Source of the DNA: Deltaproteobacteria bacterium
GTDB taxonomy: Bacteria; Myxococcota_A; Polyangia; DRWM01; JAAZOP01
Length of the DNA: 64,000 nt
NCBI GenBank assembly: GCA_016218765.1
Contig: JACRCZ010000017.1
Coordinates: 32,611-96,610 of the forward strand
Reading direction: 5' to 3'
Shown here: one piece after another, positions 8,076-14,109 of the stretch
How the letters are laid out: the number at the start of each line of letters is the position of its first letter
Numbering within the stretch: the first letter of the stretch is position 1
Position numbers and translations under genes: made by a program
The notes under the pieces: model-generated
Database searches by the model: none
The model's input: the letters and a program-made list of their open reading frames with translations, nothing else
What the model was told of the DNA's origin: nothing

Positions 8076-8903
8076 ATGATACGGGCACCGGCGCGCATCT
8101 TGATCGTGGATGACGAACAGCGCGTCCGCGAGTCGCTGGGGACCTTCCTCCGCGACCGGGAGCACGAGGTCGACCTGGCCTCGGGCGGGGACGAGGCGCT
8201 GGCGCTGGCCGCGAAGAACGGCTACCACATGGTCATCCTCGACATCCGCATGCCGGGCAAGGACGGCATTACCGTCCTGCGCGAGCTGAAGTCCCACCAG
8301 CCCGAGCTGCCCGTCCTCATGATCACCGCCTACGCCGACGTCTCCGATGCCGTCACCGCGATGCGCTGCGGGGCCTACGACTACGTCATCAAACCCTTCG
8401 ACCCGGAGGAGATCGCCCTCGCCGTCCAGGACGTCGTCTCGCACAACGCCCTGGTCCGCGAGAACCAGTTCCTGCGCCAGAAACTCGCCGAGCGCGAGAA
8501 GTTCGAGGAGCTCGTCGGCCGCTCGCCCCCATGCGCGGCGCCTTCGACACCATCGCCGCCGTCGCCGACACCAACGTCGCCGTGCTCATCACCGGCGAGA
8601 GCGGGACCGGAAAGGAGCTCCTCGCCCGCACCGTCCATCGCCGCTCGCCCCGCGCCGAGGGCCCGTTCGTGGTCCTCAATTGCGGCGGCCTTCCGGAGCC
8701 GCTGCTGGAGGCGGAGTTGTTCGGCTACGAGCCGGGCGCGTTCGACGGCGCCACCTCCTCCCATCCGGGACGCCTGGAGAAGGCCCAGCGCGGAACCCTG
8801 CTGCTGGACGAGGTCGGCGAGCTCGGCGCCAAGGCCCAGCTCGACCTGCTGCGCGCCATCGACTCGCGCCACTTCACCCGCATCGGCAGCTCCCAGGATC
8901 TGA
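8076..8903 (+). CDS. Response regulator receiver half of a frameshifted NtrC-type regulator
   Basis: Starting at the ATG at 8076 (after GGGAGG), residues 1-120 form a complete receiver domain: ILIVDDEQ with the acidic pair, the phosphoacceptor Asp in MVILDIRMPG, Thr in MITAYAD and Lys in VIKPFD. A linker helix follows, ending EKFEELVGRSP. At a run of five C (8526-8530) the reading frame leaves the gene: the continuation to 8903 is low-complexity shadow sequence, while the AAA+ domain continues in another frame from 8531. Restoring one base in the C run would give a continuous protein of about 455 residues. This is either a real frameshift mutation or a homopolymer error in the assembly. Confidence 0.75.
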   Translation: MIRAPARILIVDDEQRVRESLGTFLRDREHEVDLASGGDEALALAAKNGYHMVILDIRMPGKDGITVLRELKSHQPELPVLMITAYADVSDAVTAMRCGAYDYVIKPFDPEEIALAVQDVVSHNALVRENQFLRQKLAEREKFEELVGRSPPCAAPSTPSPPSPTPTSPCSSPARAGPERSSSPAPSIAARPAPRARSWSSIAAAFRSRCWRRSCSATSRARSTAPPPPIRDAWRRPSAEPCCWTRSASSAPRPSSTCCAPSTRATSPASAAPRI

Positions 8904-9439
8904 CCGCCGACGTGCGCATCGTCGCCACCACCCGCAGCGATCTGGGCGCCGAGGTCCGTGCGGGTCGATTCCGCGAGGACCTCTTCTACCGCCTCAACGT
9001 CGTGACCGTGACCCTGCCCTCGCTGCGCGAGCGGCGCGAGGACATCTCCCTCCTCGCCAACCACTTCCTCCAGCACTACGCCCAGGAGCTCGGACGCCCC
9101 GCCCGCTCGTTCAGCCAGGAGGCCGAAGCCCTGCTCCTCTCGTACGAATGGCGCGGCAACGTGCGCGAGCTCGCCAACGCCGTCGAGCGCGCGGTCGCCG
9201 TCGGCACGACCGAGGTCGTGCATGCGGGCGACCTGCCGATCGAAGTCGCCAGCGCCGATCTGCCCAGCACCGGGCGGACCCTGCAGGACGTGGAGCGCCG
9301 CCACATCGAAGCCATCCTCGCCGAGACCGAATGGAACATCACCCACTCCGCCTCCACCCTCGGCATCGATCGCGTCACCCTCTACAACAAGATCAAGCGC
9401 TACGGCCTGAAACGCCCCACCCGCGCCAACTCCCGGTAG
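8531..9439 (+). CDS. Sigma-54-type AAA+ activator and Fis-type DNA-binding half of the same regulator
   Basis: This 302-residue frame carries the rest of the NtrC-family protein: Walker A GESGTGKE (about residues 19-26), Walker B TLLLDEVGEL, EDLFYRLNV, the WRGNVREL sensor II block and a C-terminal Fis-like helix-turn-helix (THSASTLGIDRVTLYNKIK). The loop that contacts sigma-54 reads GAFDGA (8735-8752) where the family has GAFTGA. The replaced Thr is the residue that touches sigma-54, so activation of sigma-54 promoters is doubtful. It begins with an ATG exactly at the frameshift, so separate translation is conceivable, though no ribosome binding site is close. Likely targets are the flanking AOR, ferritin-like and rubredoxin genes, by position only. 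Confidence 0.78.
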   Translation: MRGAFDTIAAVADTNVAVLITGESGTGKELLARTVHRRSPRAEGPFVVLNCGGLPEPLLEAELFGYEPGAFDGATSSHPGRLEKAQRGTLLLDEVGELGAKAQLDLLRAIDSRHFTRIGSSQDLTADVRIVATTRSDLGAEVRAGRFREDLFYRLNVVTVTLPSLRERREDISLLANHFLQHYAQELGRPARSFSQEAEALLLSYEWRGNVRELANAVERAVAVGTTEVVHAGDLPIEVASADLPSTGRTLQDVERRHIEAILAETEWNITHSASTLGIDRVTLYNKIKRYGLKRPTRANSR

Positions 9440-9497
9440 CAACCCGTACCGTCCAGCCCGTTCCTGCCGCGGTGTCCCTGCCCGTGCCCGTGCCCGG

Positions 9498-9537
9498 CGA
9501 CCGCTCGACCGCTCGACCGCTCGACCGCTCGACCGCA
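9498..9537. repeat. 8-bp tandem array (CGACCGCT)x5
   Basis: Five head-to-tail copies of CGACCGCT, the last ending in A, lie between the regulator and rubredoxin genes. The reverse complement of the same unit forms the array at 24096, and the close variant CCGCTCCA forms the arrays at 52546, 54837, 57186 and 59579. Confidence 0.9.
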
Positions 9538-9610
9538 CTACCCCTCCGCCGCTCCTTCGGTTACATTCCCGCCCGCCGGGGGGTGCGCGAGCGCGCGGGA
9601 GGACCGGGTG

Positions 9611-9775
9611 ATGCAGAAGTGGGTCTGCGAGGTTTGCAACTACGTCTACGATCCGGAGAAGGGCGATCCCGACAACGGCGTCCCCCCGGGCACGCCGTTC
9701 GAGGCGATCCCGGTGACTTGGCGCTGCCCGGACTGCGGCGCCACCAAGGACGTCTTCGCACCCCAGGAGTCATGA
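9611..9775 (+). CDS. Rubredoxin
   Basis: A 54-residue protein with the complete rubredoxin pattern: [10 protein letters not shown] near the N-terminus and CPDCGATKD near the C-terminus supply the four Cys ligands of a single iron, with the usual [13 protein letters not shown] in between. Rubredoxins are small cytoplasmic electron carriers that donate to rubrerythrins, superoxide reductase and related oxygen-defence enzymes. The ATG at 9611 follows GTG by one codon. Its stop codon TGA (9773-9775) overlaps the ATG of the next ferritin-like gene in an ATGA junction, so the two are translationally coupled. Carrier and diiron protein together look like a split rubrerythrin. Confidence 0.95.
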   Translation: MQKWVCEVCNYVYDPEKGDPDNGVPPGTPFEAIPVTWRCPDCGATKDVFAPQES

Positions 9776-10293
9776 GCATGGACGTCGACGAGGCGATCCG
9801 GACCGCGATCGAGTTCGAAACCAGGGTGCGCGACCAGTATGTCCGCGCCGCCGCCGCCGCAACCGACCCGGCCGCCAAGAGCGTCCTGGCGACCCTCGCC
9901 AAGGAAGAACAGGGGCACCTCCAGTACCTGGAACACCGCCTGGAGGAGTGGCGGGCGAGCGGCAAGCTCACCGCCAAGCGGCTCGCGACCGCCCTGCCTT
10001 CGCCGGAGCGCATCCGGGACGGACTGGCAAGGCTCGAAGCCCGCATGAAGCCCGCGGCGACGCCGCCCGCCGGCGAGGAACAGACCCTGCGCACCGCCCT
10101 GGGCGCCGAACAGGACGTCGGCGCGTTCTACAAGCGCATGGTCGCCGAGCTGCCCGGCGAGGCACGCACGATGTTCCGCCGCTTCGTCGAGATCGAGGAG
10201 GGCCACCTTGCGATCGTCCAGGCCGAGCTGGATGCCGTCACCCGCCTCGGCTTCTGGTTCGACACGGCCGAGTTCCGCCTGGAAGAAGAGTAG
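9772..10293 (+). CDS. Ferritin-like diiron protein coupled to rubredoxin
   Basis: The 173-residue product is a second ferritin-like protein, distantly similar in layout to the one at 7419. Iron-binding carboxylates and histidines are visible as an early Glu in [17 protein letters not shown] near residue 47, then AEQDVGAFY and EIEEGH near residue 145. The start ATG at 9772 overlaps the rubredoxin stop codon by four bases. Such proteins commonly act as peroxidases fed by rubredoxin. An Ala/Pro-rich linker at about residues 90-105 separates the two halves. Peroxide reduction is inferred from family and context, not from any specific residue. Confidence 0.83.
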   Translation: MSMDVDEAIRTAIEFETRVRDQYVRAAAAATDPAAKSVLATLAKEEQGHLQYLEHRLEEWRASGKLTAKRLATALPSPERIRDGLARLEARMKPAATPPAGEEQTLRTALGAEQDVGAFYKRMVAELPGEARTMFRRFVEIEEGHLAIVQAELDAVTRLGFWFDTAEFRLEEE

Positions 10294-10347
10294 GGGAGGG
10301 AGAGGAGAGCGCGGAGGGAGGGGGCGGAGGACGCGGAGATCCGATTT

Positions 10348-10386
10348 CACCGCTGAGACGCTGAGGGCGCCGAGAGGAACGCTGAG
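10348..10386. repeat. Dispersed CGCTGAG-type repeat
   Basis: The spacer upstream of the acyl-CoA dehydrogenase contains CACCGCTGAG, ACGCTGAGG and ACGCTGAG units. This resembles the widely scattered CTCAGCG/CTCTGCG repeats of uncultured bacteria. No gene is visible in the spacer. Confidence 0.5.
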
Positions 10387-10411
10387 TCGGGAAGGGAAAG
10401 GGGCTGGGGTC

Positions 10412-11635
10412 ATGTGGGAGAACCTGCTGGACCGTGAGGCGTTGGCGGTGCGGGACGAGGCGCGGGCGTTCGTCCGCGACGTGCCGGTGGAGTTGGTGCG
10501 GGACATGGACGCGGACAAGATCCGCTTCCCGCGCGAGTACGTCCGCGGCCTGGGCGACAAGAACCTCCTCGGCCTGCGCTTCCCGCGCGCGGTCGGCGGG
10601 CGGGGGCTGCCCTGGGCCGTCGAAATGGCGGTGCTCGAGGAGATCGGCGTCCTGGGCACCGCCCTCGGCTGCGCCTTCGCCATGCCCAGCATCGTCGGCG
10701 AGGCGCTTTCGCGCTTCGGCACCCCGGAGCAGCAGGAGCGCTGGCTGCGGCCGATGCTGCGCGGCGAGAAGATCGCGGCCGAGGCGCTGACCGAGCCGCG
10801 CGGCGGCTCCGACTTCTTCGGCGCCACCACCACCGCCCGGCCCGAGGGCGGCGGATTCGTGCTCGACGGCGCCAAGCGCTTCGTCGTCGGCGCCGAAGGC
10901 GCGGACTTCTTCCTCGTCTACGCCAAGACCGACCCCAAGGCCCCGCGCCACAAGTCGCTCGGCCTGTTCCTGGTCGATCGCGACGCGGGCGTCAGGGTCG
11001 AGCACCTCTACGGCCTCATGGGCACTCGCGGCGGCGGCACCGGCCGCATCGTCTTCAAGGGCGTCTGCGTCCCCCGCGAAAACCTCGTCGGCGACATCGA
11101 TCAGGGCGGCGAGATCTTCAACCGCATGATGGTCCCGGAACGCCTGACCAGCGCCGGAGGCGCCCTCGGCGCCGCCCGCGCGGCGCTCGACATCGCCACC
11201 CGCTACAGCGCCAGACGCCGCGCCTTCGGCAAGGTGATCCGCGAGTTCCAGGCCGTGAGCTTCCGCCTCGCCGGCGCCGTCGCGCGCCTCGACGCGGCGC
11301 GCGCCCTGGCCTACGCCGCCTGCCGCGCCGCGGACGGCCCCGGCGACCCCCGCCGGCTCGTCTCCGAGGCCAAGAAGTTCTGCACGGAAACCGCGTGGGA
11401 CGCCGTCAACGTCGCGATGCAGACCATGGGCGGCATCGGCTACACCAACGTCTACCCCGTCGAACGCCTCCTGCGCGACGTGCGCCTCATGACCATCTGG
11501 ACCGGCACCAACGACGTCATGGACCTGCTCATCCAGCACGAGTGGTACCGCGAGGTTCTCGAGCGCGCCGCCGGCTCCCGCGACATCGAGCGCGACGTCC
11601 CCCCCGGCGGCGACGACGAGAAGGACTTCGGCTAG
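10412..11635 (+). CDS. Acyl-CoA dehydrogenase family flavoprotein
   Basis: The 407-residue product has the complete family length and layout: alpha-helical N-terminal domain, beta barrel with ALTEPRGGSDFFG (FAD-binding signature) near residue 130, and a C-terminal four-helix domain with RRAFGKVIREFQA and QTMGGIGYTNVYPVERLLRD. It would oxidise an acyl-CoA to the 2,3-enoyl-CoA in the cytoplasm. The usual catalytic Glu in the C-terminal YEGT motif is Thr364 here (IWTGTND). Glu243 in MVPERLTSAGG sits where isovaleryl-CoA and long-chain dehydrogenases carry their base, so the enzyme is probably active with that geometry. The ATG at 10412 is the first residue of the recognisable fold. Substrate is not predictable; the C-terminal tail is acidic. 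Confidence 0.9.
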   Translation: MWENLLDREALAVRDEARAFVRDVPVELVRDMDADKIRFPREYVRGLGDKNLLGLRFPRAVGGRGLPWAVEMAVLEEIGVLGTALGCAFAMPSIVGEALSRFGTPEQQERWLRPMLRGEKIAAEALTEPRGGSDFFGATTTARPEGGGFVLDGAKRFVVGAEGADFFLVYAKTDPKAPRHKSLGLFLVDRDAGVRVEHLYGLMGTRGGGTGRIVFKGVCVPRENLVGDIDQGGEIFNRMMVPERLTSAGGALGAARAALDIATRYSARRRAFGKVIREFQAVSFRLAGAVARLDAARALAYAACRAADGPGDPRRLVSEAKKFCTETAWDAVNVAMQTMGGIGYTNVYPVERLLRDVRLMTIWTGTNDVMDLLIQHEWYREVLERAAGSRDIERDVPPGGDDEKDFG

Positions 11636-11662
11636 GGCCGGCCCGGCTCGGCCTTGCCCTGT

Positions 11663-12463
11663 CTACGTGGCGGAGCCGGTGCCAGGCCGGGCCACCGTCC
11701 CGAGCTGCTCGAGCAGCGTCCAGAACATCGTCTCGCCGTCGTACGTCCCGCGTGCGCCCCCGCGCTGCGCCCCTGCCCACTCCAACGCCAGCGCCAGCGG
11801 AACGGCCGCCCCGGGCAGCCCGGCGACCGCGGCGCCCGCGCCGGCAAGCGCCTCCACCGTGTGGATCGGACGCGGAACGGCCTCCAGACGCGGGTCCAGC
11901 CGCTCGCACAGCGCCGGCGGCGTCGTGACGGCGTACTCGCGACAGGCGACCGGACGCTCGTCGTAGATGCCGCAGAGCTCCGCGTCGAGAAACGGGCAGG
12001 CAACGCCCGCGGCGAAGTAGCGACGGCTCACGTCCTCCCAGGCCGCCGTGCCGGGCGACGCCACGCTCTGCAGGGCGAGCCGGCCGGGCGGCGCCGAGCG
12101 GTCCAGGATGCCCAGCTCCTCCATCCTCGCCACGGCCTCCGCGAAGCGCAGCCGGACCGCTTGGCCCCGGGCCGGCGCCAGCGCCCCCACCTGCTTCGCC
12201 AGCGCCAGCGCCTCGATCGGGGCCACGGGGACGAGCTGCCGGCAGCAATGCGCGCACCCGGGCCGGCAGCTCACCGACCGCCCGCGGGCCGTCTCCCGGT
12301 CCGTCGCGACGGCGGCGACCTGCCGCGAGATCTCCCGCGCCGCCGGAAGCAGCTCGACCAGCGCGCGGCGGCCGAGTCGCACGCGGCAGACGAGCTCCCG
12401 CTCCTCGCCGAACAGCGGGACCCGGATCGTCGCCTCGTCCGTCGCACTTCGTTTCCGCTTCAC
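11663..12463 (-). CDS. YkgJ-type cysteine-cluster (zinc/iron-chelating) protein
   Basis: The GTG at 12463 is preferred because GGAGGAAG lies just upstream; an in-frame ATG at 12505 is possible but has no binding site. The product of about 266 residues carries the cysteine signature of the YkgJ family: CRPGCAHCC in the middle, then CPFLDAELCGIYDERPVACR. Family members are believed to coordinate a metal through these cysteines; the biological role is poorly known. The N-terminal 80 residues and the long C-terminal part show no known motif. It is convergent with the acyl-CoA dehydrogenase (27-base gap) and divergent from the Tat/Hcp cassette. Confidence 0.8.
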   Translation of the reverse strand: MKRKRSATDEATIRVPLFGEERELVCRVRLGRRALVELLPAAREISRQVAAVATDRETARGRSVSCRPGCAHCCRQLVPVAPIEALALAKQVGALAPARGQAVRLRFAEAVARMEELGILDRSAPPGRLALQSVASPGTAAWEDVSRRYFAAGVACPFLDAELCGIYDERPVACREYAVTTPPALCERLDPRLEAVPRPIHTVEALAGAGAAVAGLPGAAVPLALALEWAGAQRGGARGTYDGETMFWTLLEQLGTVARPGTGSAT

Positions 12464-12585
12464 CGTGTCGCTTCCTCCACGCCGATCCCGACGATGCCTC
12501 GCCACCGCAGCACCGTCCTGCGGCCGGACGCTAGGTCAGCTCGGCCCCCCGCGCAACTCGATACCCCCCCTTCCCGCGGCCGGCA

Positions 12586-12613
12586 TTGACTCCGGCGGCG
12601 CCGTGGATACCTT
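12586..12613 (+). promoter_or_regulatory. Candidate promoter of the Tat/Hcp cassette
   Basis: TTGACT at 12586-12591 and TACCTT at 12608-12613 are separated by 16 bases, in the divergent spacer facing the Tat gene. The start codon is 44 bases downstream, leaving a short leader that contains GGGGAGG. Confidence 0.5.
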
Positions 12614-12656
12614 GGGCTCCTTACCGGCCGATGGCGCCGGCGCTGGGGAGGAAACC

Positions 12657-12962
12657 ATGGGACATGCGCCCGAGCTGACGCGACGTTCGTTCCTGAGGGT
12701 CGCGGGCGGCGCCGCGGCCTTCGCCGTCGTCGGCGGGACCCTCGGGACCGGTGTCTCGCCCGCCTCGGCCGCGCCGCTGGGACAGCCGACGGGACTGCTC
12801 CTGCAGACCGCCGGCGCGACGTCGGTCCGGCATGCGCGCCACATCCGCCAGTACCTGGACGGATACGACGACACCCCGTGGGATTCCATGGAGGACTGCG
12901 AGCGCCCGTGTACCCGGCAGCTCACGGATCACCGGCTGCCGTCCGCAGCGTCCGAGCGCTGA
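12657..12962 (+). CDS. Small twin-arginine exported protein, first gene of Hcp cassette
   Basis: The 101-residue product opens with a clear twin-arginine signal: TRRSFLRVAGGAAAF followed by a hydrophobic core and an Ala-Ser-Ala cleavage region near residue 39. The mature part, about 60 residues, has no recognised domain. It contains a His/Arg patch (VRHARHIRQYLDGYDD), two Cys and an acidic segment. Export by Tat suggests folding, and possibly cofactor or disulfide formation, before transport. The ATG is set by GGGGAGGAAACC. The same 16-base leader including the ATG recurs at the next gene (12645-12660 and 12970-12985). Function unknown; context links it to the two tube-like proteins. Confidence 0.72.
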   Translation: MGHAPELTRRSFLRVAGGAAAFAVVGGTLGTGVSPASAAPLGQPTGLLLQTAGATSVRHARHIRQYLDGYDDTPWDSMEDCERPCTRQLTDHRLPSAASER

Positions 12963-12981
12963 CGGAAAAGGGGAGGAAACC

Positions 12982-13470
12982 ATGGCACTGAACGCATACC
13001 TGAGCCTCGCGGGAGACGCCCAGGGCCCGATCCAGGGCTCGGTCACCCAGAAGGGTCGCGAAGGCAAGATCCTGATCATCGCCGTCGAACACGAGCGGTC
13101 GTCCCCGTACGACGCCGCCAGCGGGATGATCGCCGGCCGCACCAAGAGCGGACCGCTGGTGCTGACCAAGGAGATCGACAAGTCGTCGCCGCTCCTACGC
13201 CAGGCTTTCAAGAACCGGGAGCAGCTGGGCACGTTCGAGCTCCAGTTCTGGAGGCCGACGGCGACCGGGGCGGAGACGCAGTTCTACACGATCCGGCTCA
13301 AGGGAGCGTCGATCGTCTCGTTCCGGACCGAGATGCTCAACAACCAGTTCTCCGACAACGTGCCGCTCAAGGAGCGCGAGGTCATTTCCTTCGCGTACCA
13401 GCAGCTGGAGCTGACGTGGGTCTCCGGCGGAATCTCCCACACGCACGACTGGGCTGCGGCGTCGGCTTGA
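12982..13470 (+). CDS. Hcp-like type VI tube protein, copy 1
   Basis: The 162-residue product has the size and layout of Hcp, the hexameric ring protein that stacks into the inner tube of type VI secretion systems and is also secreted. Family features include the opening ALNAYLSLAGDAQGPIQGSV, the repeated polar strand PTATGAETQFYTIRL and the C-terminal ISFAYQQLELTWVSGG. It follows the Tat gene after 19 bases and is followed by a related gene after 25 bases. No sheath, baseplate, membrane or ClpV gene is in the window, so it is an orphan pair here. It could work with a system elsewhere or form a separate tube. Confidence 0.85.
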   Translation: MALNAYLSLAGDAQGPIQGSVTQKGREGKILIIAVEHERSSPYDAASGMIAGRTKSGPLVLTKEIDKSSPLLRQAFKNREQLGTFELQFWRPTATGAETQFYTIRLKGASIVSFRTEMLNNQFSDNVPLKEREVISFAYQQLELTWVSGGISHTHDWAAASA

Positions 13471-13495
13471 CCGCCCGCGGGCCGGGGAGGACGTC

Positions 13496-13984
13496 ATGGC
13501 ATTGAATGCGACTCTCAAACTCAAGGGCGCGAAGCAGGGCGAAATCCGGGGCTCGGTGACCCAGAAGGGCCGCGAGAACACGATCCTGGTGCTGGGCGTC
13601 GACCACACCATGCTCGCCACGCTGGACGCGAGGAGCGGCATGTTCTCCGGGACGAACCGTCACCAGCCGCTCGTCATCCTCAAGGAGCTGGACCAGGCGA
13701 CGCCCCTGCTGCACAACGCGCTGACGGACGGCGAGACGCTCTCCGAGTTCACGCTGCGCTTCTACCGCCCCAGCGCCACCGGAGCGGAGGAGAACTTCTA
13801 CACGGTCACCCTCCTCGACGCCCGCATCGTGAGCATCCGGTTCGAGATGCTGAACAACAAGTACCCGGACCTGGCGGGTCTCAAGGAGCGGGAGAGGATC
13901 GCCTTCGTCTACCAGAAGATCCGGGTGAGCTGGACGACCGGCGCCATCGAGTCCGACGACGACTGGGCCGCCCCGATCGCATAG
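13496..13984 (+). CDS. Hcp-like type VI tube protein, copy 2
   Basis: Also 162 residues, this is a clear paralogue of the preceding gene: the shared blocks GSVTQKGRE, SATGAEENFYTVTL, FEMLNNKYPDL and AFVYQKIRVSWTTG line up along the whole length, with perhaps half of the positions identical by eye. Copy 1 has an arginine- and serine-rich loop (VEHERSSPYDAAS) where this copy has VDHTMLATLDARS, so the outer ring surface probably differs. Start ATG at 13496 follows GGGGAGG. Two diverged Hcp genes in tandem could form mixed or alternative tubes. The next genes belong to respiration and have their own promoter-like sequence. Confidence 0.85.
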   Translation: MALNATLKLKGAKQGEIRGSVTQKGRENTILVLGVDHTMLATLDARSGMFSGTNRHQPLVILKELDQATPLLHNALTDGETLSEFTLRFYRPSATGAEENFYTVTLLDARIVSIRFEMLNNKYPDLAGLKERERIAFVYQKIRVSWTTGAIESDDDWAAPIA

Positions 13985-14009
13985 CCACCAGGCCCGGCTC
14001 GCCCCACCC

Positions 14010-14039
14010 TTGCACTCCCACTCCCTTCCGCGGTACCAA
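14010..14039 (+). promoter_or_regulatory. Candidate promoter of the complex III/cbb3 operon
   Basis: TTGCAC at 14010-14015 and TACCAA at 14034-14039 are 18 bases apart, in the 125-base spacer before the operon. Match to consensus is moderate. Confidence 0.35.
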
Positions 14040-14109
14040 TTCGCCCGCCCGACACGCTCGTCGGGTGCCCTTGGGGGGGCCGCCGCCGGCATGGAACCGA
14101 GGGGACGGC

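Noticed and set aside
12982..13984. A type VI secretion locus
   Set aside because: Only Hcp-like genes are present; no sheath, baseplate, membrane or ATPase genes were found within the window.
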